A DNA stretch of 64,000 bases from Asparagopsis taxiformis (lineage: Eukaryota > Rhodophyta > Florideophyceae > Bonnemaisoniales > Bonnemaisoniaceae): the NCBI GenBank assembly GCA_030407315.1, contig JALQPE010002441.1, forward strand, positions 1 through 64,000, written 5' to 3'. The position numbers and the translations under genes are program-made. Of this stretch, positions 30,581 to 41,369 are shown one piece after another. Every line of letters begins with the position of its first letter. Within the stretch, counting starts at the first letter, position 1. Under the pieces are notes generated by a model, which saw nothing but the letters and a program-made list of their open reading frames with translations, did no database searches and was not told the origin of the DNA.

Positions 30581-31051
30581 TCACTGGCGTCTGGGTCTTT
30601 TCTGCGGACGATGCGGAGTGACTGGAGAGGACAGGTTCTCTGGTGCGCAGCGCCTCTTAGATGCGTTACTACTGGACGGTACAAGAGGAGCCTGGTTCTG
30701 CCCCACCCATACCTTTCTTTTCTTGCATGGACGTTTTTTGTTTGGTTCGCTTCGAAGCTTTCGCTTCTTGTTTCGCTTGCTCTGGGACCGCGACGCTTTC
30801 AGGTCTTCTACTTCGCGTTTCGCCCCCTCCCCTTCCCCCTGGATCTTTCGTTTCTTGTTCTGGCTTTCTTCGTTTTGCTCGCTTCGCAGCTTTATTTTTT
30901 TGCACCCTCCCTTCCCGGATTGGGTAGCTTCCTGTTTCACCGTTTTCTCGCTTCGCTCCCGTTCCTGGTGCTCGCGGATCATTTCATCAAGGGGAAGGTC
31001 GATGTCGATCGGATATTCAATGCGCACTTTGGGGAAAGTGAGGAGGGTCAT
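30581..31051 (-). CDS. Lys/Arg-rich nuclear-type hypothetical protein
   Basis: 156 aa from the ATG at 31051 (MTLLTFPKVRIEYPIDIDLPLDEM). The start is ordinary and mixed. From residue about 30 the chain becomes highly basic with repeated clusters (NKKRKI, RNKKRKL, CKKRKV) and two similar segments built on KLRSE. Several clusters would serve as nuclear localisation signals. The same frame stays open about 160 bp further upstream without a Met (Pro/His/Ser-rich), so the true start may lie in an upstream exon. No known domain. Compositional bias means it could still be spurious. Confidence 0.45.
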   Translation of the reverse strand: MTLLTFPKVRIEYPIDIDLPLDEMIREHQERERSEKTVKQEATQSGKGGCKKIKLRSEQNEESQNKKRKIQGEGEGAKREVEDLKASRSQSKRNKKRKLRSEPNKKRPCKKRKVWVGQNQAPLVPSSSNASKRRCAPENLSSPVTPHRPQKRPRRQ

Positions 31052-31379
31052 GCTGTCAGGATGTTTCGCGTGAGGTGGTTGTTTCGCTGGCTGGGGGACA
31101 ATTGGGACGGACTGTCGAGAGTTGGGGTATGCTGGAGTATGTTCGGTGTGGGATGATGGGGAAGAAGGTGGATGAACGGGCGGATGGGGTCTATTTATGT
31201 TGTTTGCCAGGTTGTGGTGGTGCTAGATGGATACGGGAGGGAAATAATTTGACAGGGATAGTGCAAAAAGGGTGTAGAGGGCGCGAGGTGGAATTGAAAC
31301 TAGATTGTAAATACCATGCAATGCACTAAATATGGTGCAAAATTTGGTGCATCACGGGTGGATGCAAAGAAATGTCCCA

Positions 31380-31397
31380 TGTATCTATCTATCTATC
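31380..31397. repeat. Microsatellite (TATC)n
   Basis: About four copies of tatc at 31382-31397. The wider stretch 31052-31578 contains no convincing gene. Confidence 0.7.
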
Positions 31398-33304
31398 TGT
31401 GAGTGAGTGTCAACACACTGTGTGTTTGTGTGGGATGTGAAATTTGGGAGATGGGGTTGGGCGAGTAATTCGATGTGCTTGGATGTCTGAACTGAGTATC
31501 TGACCGTGTAATGTTTTTCCCAGTGCCCGCACTCGATTTTGAGTCATGGAAGGATGAGCCGAGTCGAGTCCATCGAGCATATCGTTTATATAATGATGTC
31601 GAAAGTGAACATTCCATTTCAAACAGTGTTATCTAGTCAATACTGAACTGTTGGAGTTGATGTCTTGCACTCTGCATCGAGCCGAGCCGTGTGAGCTACT
31701 CCCCAGTCAATGCTGTTCGACTGCATCATCTTGAATCGCATCTGACGTTGAATCATTTGAGGAAACGTGCCTCTACCATCAATATGGGAAAGACAATGTA
31801 TGCACACACAATCCAAAATGCAACGGCTTTGTGGTAGATCGTGGCCTGCTCTCAAGTGTAAAGAATGATCACATATCTATGATCCTTTCATCAACGGTCC
31901 AATTCAACCTTGAGGGTAGATGTGGAAAGCCGTGACACATCAGGAACAAATATAGATGAAGCTGGATAACGCATTTAGTATGAACGTTGAATGTCCGTCT
32001 CGTCTTAGTGCATACGTATCCAGATACGCTGTCAGTGCATCTGTATCTATTGAAACTAAATTAGAAGCAAGATCAATGATGATATCTGGTACAGGTTCTA
32101 CTGGAATATGGACAAGGTGGGATTGGAGATGACTTGTAGATGATTTCGGTCGTACGTGCAATGCGGTTTGAGTTAGATGAATCGATCCAATCGAGTTGTC
32201 GCCTCATCTTGTTTACCAAACTGTTCTACATCGGGGAAAATCCCTATAGCTGGAGCGCTAGAACTTTTTATTGTTTTCGTCCAGTCGACCTACTGTTTCC
32301 GAGCTAGTTTATGGCATTGTCCGAGGGATATGCGATGCGACGCAATGCAATGAGGAAAATCGGAGCGTTTCAGTGTAGGAAGGAACGAGCGAGTTCGGCA
32401 GCCTAACCGGCTACCGAGATCAGCTGTATTTCATTGGACAATCACACTGCTGGAGATGGTAAACTGCCGCATCTGCAATACAGTCCAGAGCGTGTCGGTC
32501 GACCAATTTATTGAAATTGGTAAGATGCTGCAGACGACAAACACATCAGATGTGCAGTAAGATTTCAGTTTACTTCGTACGCTTGCATCAATTATTGATG
32601 ATCTTGTGAGACGAGTCTCGCAGCACATAGATACTATGCCGCAGGGTACAGTCCAACTGTAATAGTCGCTTCATTTCTGTCAGGGCGCTAACTCATCGGA
32701 TGCCGTAAGCACTGCACCTTACACTAGAGAACTTTACACTGACAACATGTCAGACCTGCCCAATAGCAGTATTTAAGATTGGCCACCGTGATCTCAGTAA
32801 ACGGCCGACGGTAACGAAGAATCTCCTTGTAACAATTTTGATCCACACGTGCAACACGATTTCAATTCATCGCCGATCTCACGCACATCATCCAATCAAC
32901 ATATCACATTTGTGCAACCTGTACAATTTCGACCCGTGCTCCCACCCAGTGCTCTTCCAGTACACGTGTAACAATAACCGTGTCCACCACCTCTGTCTGT
33001 TCTTGTGACGCTAGCCAGAATACCAACCAACCTCCATCTCCACGTTTATCCCCGACATCAGCATTTACCGATTTCTCCCTTCACCACGTAGCTTGTACGC
33101 GCTCGCAATGAACAGGATCGCAACAAACAGATCCATCGTGATTACATCTCCAGTCGGCTGAGGAGCAGCCAATGATTTGCAGTTCTACTTCTTCTTCTTC
33201 TGTCCGTCACGAACGATTGCCTCGGGTCGCAGAGAAATAACGTTACGCTACATGGTCTCCCCCGATAGATTCCATTTTTCTCTGCTCTTGCTGTACCTCG
33301 ATCG

Positions 33305-34236
33305 GTGTTCTGCATTGCAAAGGCGCTCAATTTCACTGACTGGCGTTTCAACAGCCGAGCAAGCATTCCGCGGAACGATCCAAGCTCAACAACCCCATTG
33401 CATACGTACGCATATTGGTCTCTGAGACTTTTTGTTTGGCAGCGCACGGCAAATAGTTCTCTGTACGAACATTCTGCGCGAGGACAGAGTGAACGGCTCT
33501 CGATTGATGACAACGGATTATCTGTGGCGCGATTTATGGTCACGCACCCGCACAATACCGCTGATCGTAGAATGGTTATGCAACAGACTCTAGACTCTTT
33601 GGTCATGAGCTACTCGGCCAACGTGGAAACCTCGTTACGAGCTGCGACGCATTTATTGCCAGTGTGTGAAAGCGATGCCGAAACCCCTCGAGCTCTGGAT
33701 CAGTGGTTCTTCACCACGGACAAAATATGTTGAAGCTGTTGAAACGCTGGAAAAGTCCAATGAGGTTCTTGCCGAATTTCTGTTAACGTCGGAACTCTGA
33801 GTGATCACAGGCATTCCATAAATTTATGGTCCTTCGCTCACATCCGATGCTAATGAGCTAGCACAACTGGTGCCTCGAGAAACGCGTGAATTGCTGCACA
33901 GAGTGCTGATGAGTGGGTTTCCAGGCCTTTGAACGGAAGCACAGACTGGTGTGAAAGTGGCAATTGAGTTGAGTCTGTGCGATCTCGCCTGTTCAATATG
34001 CTGACTAATCCTGGGGAAACTGCTGCGTACATTATGGTGAGCGATACTGCAACAGCAACTGCGCTCTGTACACTGCAACATCAACAGGGTGATGTGTGTG
34101 TGATCTCAGAGCTGAGTGTGATTTCAAGAGGTTATTCTAAATTGCTGGTGCTCATGCAAAGGGTCATTCTCTACAGCTGGAGCGCTGCAGGTTGTAACGA
34201 ACGGACGAGCGATTCGACAAGTATTACAATAGCGTG
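33305..34236 (+). pseudogene. Decayed gene of unknown function, duplicate 2
   Basis: Same run of broken frames as at 15766-16667, beginning MFCIAKALNFTDWRFNSRA here because an upstream difference leaves the frame open longer. The frame changes near 33730, 33800, 33930 and 33990 are shared. A 3-nt difference near 34129 distinguishes it. Product unknown. Confidence 0.4.
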
Positions 34237-34826
34237 ACTGCGAAACAATCGAACAGTATTTTTCATGTCTAGATGTGGGCAGCAGGGTGGGTGGTGGGAG
34301 AACATTCGTTGAAGGTGGTGGGGATATCGAGCTGAACCGCTCAACGACACGATCGAGGTTGGTTGTGAATACAGACGAGGTGAAAAGCGATTGTGCGATC
34401 GGCGAGTCGAGGTTATCTGCAGCGCAACACCCGGCTCAGCTGTTGTTGCAAATAATGCGAACTGAATCGCACCTGAGCAAATACGGTACCTCCTACAATT
34501 TGTAGTGTTTGGGCGCAGTTTGTGGTATCACGCGGCCATGGCGGATCGGTCAGAATTTGGAAATCGCGGGTGAAACACAGTGTTAGTGTTATGTTTGCAA
34601 TGTTTTATTTAACAGTTGTGGTTGTGAATGGAGAGGATGTGGGGATTGCATGGCAGTCGTACAGCTCTGCGGGGGTGCACGCGGGTAGGGTGAGATGGGG
34701 TTGCTTGGTAGCGTAGGCGAGAATATTACGTTTCACCGTTCTACTCTGCACCGTCATCATGGACTAAATATTATGGTGGAAGTGGAGGAGAGGGCTGGAG
34801 CCGTACGGTCTAGCGCATGGAGTCAC

Positions 34827-34834
34827 TATATAAA
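34827..34834 (+). promoter_or_regulatory. TATA box of the secreted-protein gene
   Basis: TATATAAA, 118 bp before the ATG at 34953, which would give a 5' untranslated leader of roughly 90 bases. Confidence 0.65.
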
Positions 34835-34952
34835 CACTGATCCATCGATCGATCAACCGGCCGATTACACGCCACCCACACTTGCCCGCTCTGTCCTCCC
34901 AACGCATCGGCAATTCATCGACCCCTCATCTACACGACAGTGTATCTCGAAA

Positions 34953-35516
34953 ATGAAGGTCGTGTTCGTCACCCTGCTTCTGCTCTCGGTCATCTCAACA
35001 ATCTCGGTACAGGCGAGCAGTGTTTCTGAGCGCGGCCGAGAGATACCCGGTGCGACAAACGCCAGAAGAATTGCAAATGTACAAAATGGCCATCAATCCC
35101 AGCAGCAGGAGCGGGAGGACTCTGGCAATGACGTTGGGGCCGGTGAGACGATTGAGGAGATGGACGACGTAGGTGGTTCATTGCCGGTCACTATTCGCAA
35201 GAAGAAAGCGTTTGGGGCCCGATTCCCAAGAACGTGCCCCTGCAAACAGGTCAAGGCCCGTCCTGGAAAGTGCTATTACTTTCTCAAGAGCAAGGGCTTC
35301 AAGTGCAAGAGTCGCACATGCGAGCCGCGGTATGTGTGCGTACCGAAGAAGGTTGCTGCCAAGCTGGCAAAGAAGTTTGGAAAGGTGTTGCTGATGTGTA
35401 TCAGGCGGGTGACGAGGAAGCGAATTGTGCCGTGGATCAGGAAGGGGCGGAAGGGATTGTGCAAGTCTATTCGAACGCGCAGGAGAGTGTTCTATGTGCC
35501 GTATGTTCGCTCGTGA
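34953..35516 (+). CDS. Secreted cationic Cys-rich protein with acidic prosegment (187 aa)
   Basis: ATG 34953 is chosen over the in-frame ATG 34695 because it is the first after the TATA box and opens a clear signal peptide (MKVVFVTLLLLSVISTISVQA, cleavage expected near residue 21). Residues about 22-77 are hydrophilic and acidic (EREDSGND, GETIEEMDD). Residues about 81-187 are strongly basic with eight Cys, starting TCPCKQVKARPGKC and including FKCKSRTCEP and YVCVPKK. An even Cys number suggests four disulfides. The signal, acidic pro-region and basic Cys-rich arrangement resembles precursors of secreted cationic peptides or matrix proteins; no family is recognised and function is unknown. 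AATAAA lies at 35662-35667. Its paralogous promoter at 17263 has lost its coding region. Confidence 0.8.
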   Translation: MKVVFVTLLLLSVISTISVQASSVSERGREIPGATNARRIANVQNGHQSQQQEREDSGNDVGAGETIEEMDDVGGSLPVTIRKKKAFGARFPRTCPCKQVKARPGKCYYFLKSKGFKCKSRTCEPRYVCVPKKVAAKLAKKFGKVLLMCIRRVTRKRIVPWIRKGRKGLCKSIRTRRRVFYVPYVRS

Positions 35517-35661
35517 CGCGAGGAGCTGGACAGTGCGGGGCAATAGCAATAGTAGTTGTATGGAGAATGTGCACGAGTTGGTTATGGGGAGTGATTTGAT
35601 TTGAGATTTGGGACGGTGGGTGTGCGTGCGACGTGTGCCATGTATTGCAATCTAATCTTTC

Positions 35662-35667
35662 AATAAA
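35662..35667 (+). terminator. Polyadenylation signal AATAAA
   Basis: AATAAA 146 bp past the stop of the secreted-protein gene, in the context ctttcaataaatgaatg. Confidence 0.5.
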
Positions 35668-36370
35668 TGAATGGGCCGACGAACGAACGAACGAACGAAG
35701 AAAAGAATAGATGGATGAGGCGAAAAGGGCGAGGACGAACACGTAGATCAATACTCGGAGCAAGGGTGGAAAGCGGTCTTCAATTCATACAACAGTGAAT
35801 ACTGCAATAGAGAGCGAACAGCATATCTATCATGCCATTGAGGCTGCACAGCGCACCGTGCTGGAGATTGCAAACCGCCTCGCCAGATTCAGAACACACC
35901 GGGAGGCATTGGTCTGGACATCATGTTTTTGCTACACACGCATGCGATACAGCTCCGAAACAAACGTCCTTGCACCTCTCCTAGCAGTCATACCATATCT
36001 GTACTGAACCACGAGCGCGCGCTCCCTCTCTCTTTGTCATCACCGCACCTTGTCACAATACCTCATCGTCTTTCGTCACGACACCACGAATGAAATATGT
36101 GCAAATAACTGAAACTGTACAATCATAAAGCTCCACACCACTATCAACACTCCCGTTCACTGTTTTCATTTCTTCCCAGCATCACAACAACCATACTGCC
36201 TCACACCCCCGTTGCAGCCCCTATACTCCGAACCTGCACCAACGTCATCCACGATAATAAGCGTGTGCTGTGCCGGTCTCCAGACCAGACCGAATGCCAT
36301 TATCTCGTCATTGCGTGCTCCCTTCTTTCCCTTCTACTATACGTCAGCAGTAAGAGTTTGGTGGGTGGGT

Positions 36371-36406
36371 GTGATGGAACTAAATTAGAAAATTTAGTTC
36401 CATCAC
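36371..36406. repeat. Perfect 16-bp inverted repeat with 4-nt loop
   Basis: GTGATGGAACTAAATT (36371-36386), loop agaa, then its exact reverse complement (36391-36406). Imperfect complementarity continues outwards about 20 bp on each side (ggtgggtgggt against accaaccacct). Confidence 0.85.
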
Positions 36407-36626
36407 AACCAACCACCTACCACACGCATCCGATTCTTGCTGAACCGATAGAATGGTTTCAGAATAGTTTTAGTGTCAAGTATCTATATATCTGATACGA
36501 GGGCAGGATCTATCGCATCACGCAGACACTGCCAGTTTGCTCTATGTCTAACTGTCTGCATGCCTGGCTCAGAATTTTCGAGCTACAAGCTGACCGACCT
36601 CGGTAGAAAAAAATATTCCGAGCTGA

Positions 36627-36997
36627 TGTGCCTGCCGGGCTTCGATCCCGGTACCTCTCGTGTAATCAGGTAATCCACGAGCCACAGGGGACCGATGACC
36701 TCGCAGAGGCAGACGAGCAGCGCATTCCCCCATAGCTCGGGATCTCCTGCGCCCTCGGGAGATCTCTGGCTCGAGGGAATGCGTGTACAGCCGTTCGCCG
36801 GCCGCAGGACCGCCGATGCGGCGCGCCCGCGGCACCCCGACTCCCTCTGTGGCCCGTGTGCACCCGATTGGAGCGCACCAGAACGCTCCCCCGCGGCCCG
36901 TGGAAAGGTTTCACCGCGAACGGGGTGTGTTCATCAGGTTCCAGCTCGGGAGACCAGGGTATGACACGAGCGCTACTTCCAACTGAGCTACAGGCAC
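36627..36997 (-). tRNA. tRNA-Met(CAT) split by a ~297-nt intron
   Basis: On the minus strand the 5' exon (36997-36960) has acceptor GTGCCTG, box A TAGCTCAGTTGG and anticodon 5' stem CTCGT, followed by loop GTCATA. The 3' exon (36662-36627) completes the loop with C and has stem ACGAG, variable AGGTA, T-arm CCGGG-ATCGAAG-CCCGG, acceptor CAGGCAC and discriminator A. Acceptor (7/7), anticodon (5/5) and T stems (5/5) all pair, and joining after position 37 gives a 7-nt loop with anticodon CAT, the canonical intron site. The mature RNA would be 74 nt. The D stem is weak (three pairs). The loop does not have the initiator form, so this is more likely elongator Met. Intron length is far above the usual 10-100 nt. 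Confidence 0.75.
36663..36959 (-). other. tRNA-Met intron, GC-rich
   Basis: The intron ends repeat the anticodon stem. Near its 5' end it has CGAGC, able to pair with exon GCTCG; near its 3' end it has CTCGTG, able to pair with exon CACGAG. The intron could thus form a separate hairpin with each exon. Confidence 0.6.
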
Positions 36998-38416
36998 ATC
37001 CTCTCGCATGGCTGTGCACAGCGAGTGAATGTGTATTTGTAATACGAATACAAATTTTGTATGATGCAGATGGGGTAACTTACAGCAGTGGCCGGATGCC
37101 AATGGGTGTTTCACGGCGGTGGCCGCCGTGGCGATTCTGCTGCGCCGTGGCTGCGCTGCACTGCACTGCACTGCTCACTTCGCTGGGCGGTTGGCTTCCA
37201 AATTTATTTCAAAAAGATAATCAAATTTGCGGAAATAAACGTGTCATTCACTGCTGCATTGTGACAGTTATACCGAACAGACGCCAGGTAGATGGAACAG
37301 CCGGCCCCTTTGGTCATGCCGTCCATGCCACTACACACACCGAACTCGCTAAACACCTTACAGATAGTAGGATAAGTAGAGACAGGCTGTCACACGCACA
37401 CCACCGTCCACCGAGAGGGGAACGAGACTATAATAACCGAGTCCAGTGATCAAGTAAGAATAAAGAGCTACGGCAATCTCAGTCCAGACACAGTATGTGA
37501 TCCACCAGGCACATAACGACGCAGTACCGACCCTTCTCTTCGGTTAATTAATTGTGGAGCACACGCTCAACTCGTACAAGTCCAATTCCATCAAATAAGC
37601 AGTTGTAGAGGATTTTCATGAACCACTTGCTACAGTCTGCAGCTCATGAGCTTACTCGGAGTGGGACAGACCCGTTTGCTTGGGAAACCACACCAAAGAA
37701 ACGAATGAAACACCTACTAGTGCCTCATAGAGAGGCACATCGAAGTGATTGACGCAGCATCACCACAAACATCCCCTTGTCTATCGTCGGAGGCTGTTCC
37801 CGTTTGCGGACAGGTGTGACGTTCATTCGTAGCTGAACTGGCTCACTTGTGTCGACTGCAGAGCTGGTATGGATGTCTGTAACCTTTCTTACTCTTGATG
37901 GGTGAGTGCGTGAGTGCATCCTGTACTACTAGTAACAATTTGAAGCTCCCTCCGATTGATTCATCCTGCATCTATCGTACACCTTGAACGTTTCTTTGGT
38001 GGTTTCATTGTGGTGATGAATATAGGAGACTATGAAAGCGAGTCATGGAGGGTTTCCATCCATGGGTTTGATTTGTGGTGCAATGACTCTGATATCGATT
38101 CGAATCAGGTTTGTGAGCTGTTTTAAGAAAGCACCAAGAGGCGTTCAAACTATCCTGTCTCGGTATTCAGGCTCGAAGGTACAGTTAGTAGTTTTTGGCT
38201 GATCGCTTGCTTGGCTGTATGTTTTGAAAAGACAGATACGATAAATTGAGAATGTCGGTTCATTTGATACTGGGTTACAGTTCAGAGGTTGTATTTAGGA
38301 CCTGAGATCCTGAATGGGTAGAGGGGATAGAACCAACATTGGGTCAGTGACACACTGAAGGTGGGAGTGATACACTAAAAAGTTTACAACGGGCACTCAG
38401 TATGTGAAGGGAGTTC
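36998..38416. other. Intergenic region, no gene supported
   Basis: It contains a (TGCAC)n run near 37155-37170. A 64-codon minus frame at 37725-37919 looks mildly protein-like but is isolated. Confidence 0.4.
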
Positions 38417-38818
38417 TCAGTGGTGGAATAGGGAAGCAAGAGGTAGTGGAAGAACTTGGCTGCTGGACAGAAGATTGGCTGTTGTGGATACAGTGACAAC
38501 TGTAGGGCTCAAATCGACGCTTAGACGTAAAAGCTTGGGAATCATTTCAAACGTCCCGAGTAGTCGTCGTCGGGGGGGGACTGGTGTCGCACGCCTTGAT
38601 TCTATTAGCCCGAAGCGGTGAAGTGTGTTCACAATACCGAAGACCTCCCTCTGTTCTGGAATCGGTAGGTGGTAGGGTGGTTGAATCAGACGGGTCTTGA
38701 TCACTCCTAGACGAATATCAACCAGTGCGGTGGACGAGCCGGCGGTGGCTAGGTTGGATAACGGGAACGGGGAGGTGCTGTAACGGATTGTCAACCTGGA
38801 AAGAGCGTCGCGACACAC
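38417..38818 (-). CDS. Small hypothetical ORF (133 aa)
   Basis: Open from ATG 38818 (MCRDALSRLTIRYSTSPF) with a middle segment REVFGIVNTLHRFGLIESRR that looks like real protein, and a Ser/Leu-rich end. No domain, promoter or homologue is visible. It could be a further remnant of the minus-strand gene at 39411-40198. Confidence 0.25.
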   Translation of the reverse strand: MCRDALSRLTIRYSTSPFPLSNLATAGSSTALVDIRLGVIKTRLIQPPYHLPIPEQREVFGIVNTLHRFGLIESRRATPVPPRRRLLGTFEMIPKLLRLSVDLSPTVVTVSTTANLLSSSQVLPLPLASLFHH

Positions 38819-39410
38819 AGATTGTGTCTGCTACAGATAATCACGCTTGAGCGACACTTGTAACCTTGATCAGCCTCACATGTGCAGGTGTCGTGTTGGC
38901 GCTTCGTGGAAACCCGGTGACCAAGGTACGTGACGCACCGACACTGTCGGTACGCAACGGAACGCTTTACAAGACGGATCGATTGACACGGGCGTGGAAA
39001 CAGTGCTTCGCCTCTAGATTTGACCTGGATCGTAGCACTAGAGTGGTAATTTGCTCTTTACTCATTGGAGATTGGTCACTACTTGTAATAGCGTGTCGGG
39101 CCCGAATGGCCCGTTCCGGGGTATCCAACCGGACGGTCTACGCCGGCAGCCGCGATGGTATTAAAATACGTTTACAGTTATCAGTCTCCCTACACGTGGC
39201 GCATACCACGCTCGCTCGCGCACCCGCCAGTTGTACACAATTTTGAAATATGTAAAAAGGAAACCGCCGGGATGCAACGGTCACCACTGGCGATTGCATT
39301 GAATGGTCGCGTGAGCTGACAAGTGTGTGTCGTCACGCCACCGCGTTACGGCAACTTCTTTGCTCGTACAGCCCAAGTAGCCCATTGGCTTTTTCGATTA
39401 GTCGTAAGTG

Positions 39411-40198
39411 CCCGCCCGTTTCGTGCATTTGTCCCACAAGAATGGTGATCCAACAAGCATCTGAAGGTCCCTCGTGGGAAGGAGAGGGTAATTGAGCACA
39501 TGGAACACAGTTTGGAAGTATAGGGAACAGAACCCGTGAGGGAAAAGAGGAAACTGGTACAGGGAGGCAGCGAACCTGGGGCGCTGATAGAGCTGAAAGA
39601 CTAAGGATTGACTATTGCCGCGCATCACAGTCAGATAAGGTAGGAGCAGGCAAACACCAACTGGGATACGCAAGTTTTGAGTGCAGCGACACGAACACGT
39701 CCAGTGATACACCAGGAGGGCGGAGACGCCTGGCTGCTGCTTGATATGCACGCACAATCTCACGCCACTCGTGGTATGAGCAATACTGATTCGACGATTC
39801 AACAATAATTTGAAATAGTTCGACATATTTACTCTTTGTGGGTGTTCCAAACATTTGACAACCGGTACAACAGAGCTGCAGGACCTGTTTTGCGCTTGAT
39901 GTAATGGTTTTGCTGTGGAAACAGAGCAAAGATGATCCCTGATCGATTTCAAATCTCTCACAGAGACCCTTTCATCTTACATCACCTCAACGATTTCTCA
40001 ATCCGTCCAATTTCGCTTTCTTGCAGCTTTGGGAAGATTTATTCTGGATTTTAGACAGGCAATTGGGTCCGAACGCTACATTGCACCCCTTTAGAAATTC
40101 ATCAACACCCTTTATCGCAGAACATCTTGTCGGAAACCCTTCGGTCGTGCGTCGCACTTCCATCGTACTACTCGACTGTGACGTATAAACATCTAATG
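39411..40198 (-). pseudogene. Gene remnant cut by the chromovirus D 3' LTR
   Basis: Minus-strand frames with protein-like content start at the D boundary: LDVYTSQSSSTMEVRRTTEG through KKAKLDGLRNR (40198-39987), then a shifted frame with CCTGCQMFGTPTKSKYVELF and EWREIVRAYQAAARRL (39929-39612). A different frame continues to 39398. The open frame runs straight up to the LTR at 40199, so its upstream part should lie beyond the far end of D, outside the window. I do not recognise the protein. The breaks might be introns. Confidence 0.35.
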
Positions 40199-40880
40199 TG
40201 TAGCAGGTAGAAAATCCGCTAGAGCGGCAAACCACCCGACAGGTGTCCCGAGCCTCGGTAGAGGAAGTGGTAGAGCAGATGAACCTTATAGTATACCCAG
40301 CGGGAAGTCTCGTATGAGAGAAGAGGTCGCTACCCGGAAGGGGTTAGGCGAATAGGAATGCTCACGCTAGGTGCGTATGGATGGAGCGAGTGACGTAATC
40401 CGTCGAGCTGTTAGCTAACCCTAAGGTTGTCCCTGAGAGGGTTAAACAATAGGTATGCAAACACTGTTCCAATGGGTCGTAATTCCATTTGAGTTTACGT
40501 TACTCTAGAAACCGTGCCTACTGGCTATTCCAGTGGCAGTTTTATACTAAGTCTACTGTAAGCTAGGGTTAGTGGCTAGGAATAAATATCCAGTTAGTGA
40601 CCAATCAGAACCCAATTACTGGCGCCCGCCTACCCGCGAGGTTATTGCCAATAGGCTTACATTGTAATGTATGGCTGATCAGCCTAAGTTAAAATTTGCC
40701 CCTTGTGGGGTCTTGGCCGGGGCCGATAGGCCCGAGTGGGGTATTTGCAGCCTTGCGCTTGTCCCAATTACAGGAAACACGCCCAGTTGGCTGGTGCCTT
40801 GTGATTGGCACATCCCTTAAGTGGGTACCCAATAGGGAAGCGACACGCTCAGATTGGGAGGACCGCCAGGCGGTACGACA
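40199..40880 (-). repeat. Chromovirus D 3' LTR
   Basis: 682 bp, TG...CA ends, nearly identical to 29244-29925. On the minus strand it is preceded by the purine tract of D, so it is the 3' LTR of D and not a solo LTR. The outer flank is taatg. Confidence 0.88.
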
Positions 40881-40897
40881 TGGCCCCCTCCTGAGAG
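40881..40897 (-). promoter_or_regulatory. Chromovirus D polypurine tract
   Basis: Minus strand CAGGAGGGGGCCA directly before TGTCGTACC. The following 40898-41369 contains no gene and would be the leader of the antisense ORF. Confidence 0.75.
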
Positions 40898-41369
40898 ATT
40901 TGTCGTCCCGACAAAATTAAAAAAATACAAAATTTTGGCGATAGCCGTTGCATTTCGGCATTCAAAATTTCTCCCGCGCCCGACGCGTGTGCGCTATTTT
41001 TGTTGTCCACCCGACTCTTGCGAAGGTCCACCAGACCGTTTCCACTTTGGAATTGACAACATCGGTTGTATTGATCCCTCAGCTGTACCGCGCCTCACCC
41101 CTTCGGTGTTCAATTGCATTGTACTTGCGTCCCTTCCGTCATCCCTCAAAGGGTTTTTGCATCAAATCGCGAGATAATCAGGCGCGTGATCGCGTGAGTG
41201 GCGCCGCTTTGAGGCCCGTATTCGCTATCCGGCCACTCGCCTTGCGATCCCTCCCCATCAGGGTTGAATTCCGTAGCTCTTCTGCTGGAGATTTAAGCCA
41301 ATAGGCCATCGGTTTATCCCGTACAGGGTTTTATCGCCAACGTATTCCACCGCCTTTCGTCGGCGTAAA

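Larger units (their letters stand above)
31579..34877. repeat. Segmental duplication, copy 2 (uninterrupted)
   Basis: It carries the sequences of 9228-9968 and 14754-17313 in one piece. At 32315-32320 it has CATTGT once, the empty site of Copia A. At 34871-34880 it has gccacccaca, the empty site of Copia B. It therefore fixes both insertion points and shows that both came after the duplication. Confidence 0.95.
35517..36626. other. Intergenic region with microsatellite and foldback
   Basis: No supportable gene. (GAAC)n microsatellite at about 35678-35698; perfect inverted repeat at 36371-36406. Confidence 0.5.

Noticed and set aside
36569..37019. Minus-strand ORFs of 88 and 117 codons
   Set aside because: They overlap the tRNA-Met exons and intron and have no independent support.
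39001..39246. Plus-strand ORF 38866-39246
   Set aside because: Open for 126 codons but with no motif, promoter or repeat copy; chance frame cannot be excluded.
40199..40880. Solo LTR
   Set aside because: A polypurine tract abuts it on the minus strand, and an antisense ORF plus pol of the same family follow, so it is the 3' LTR of chromovirus D.
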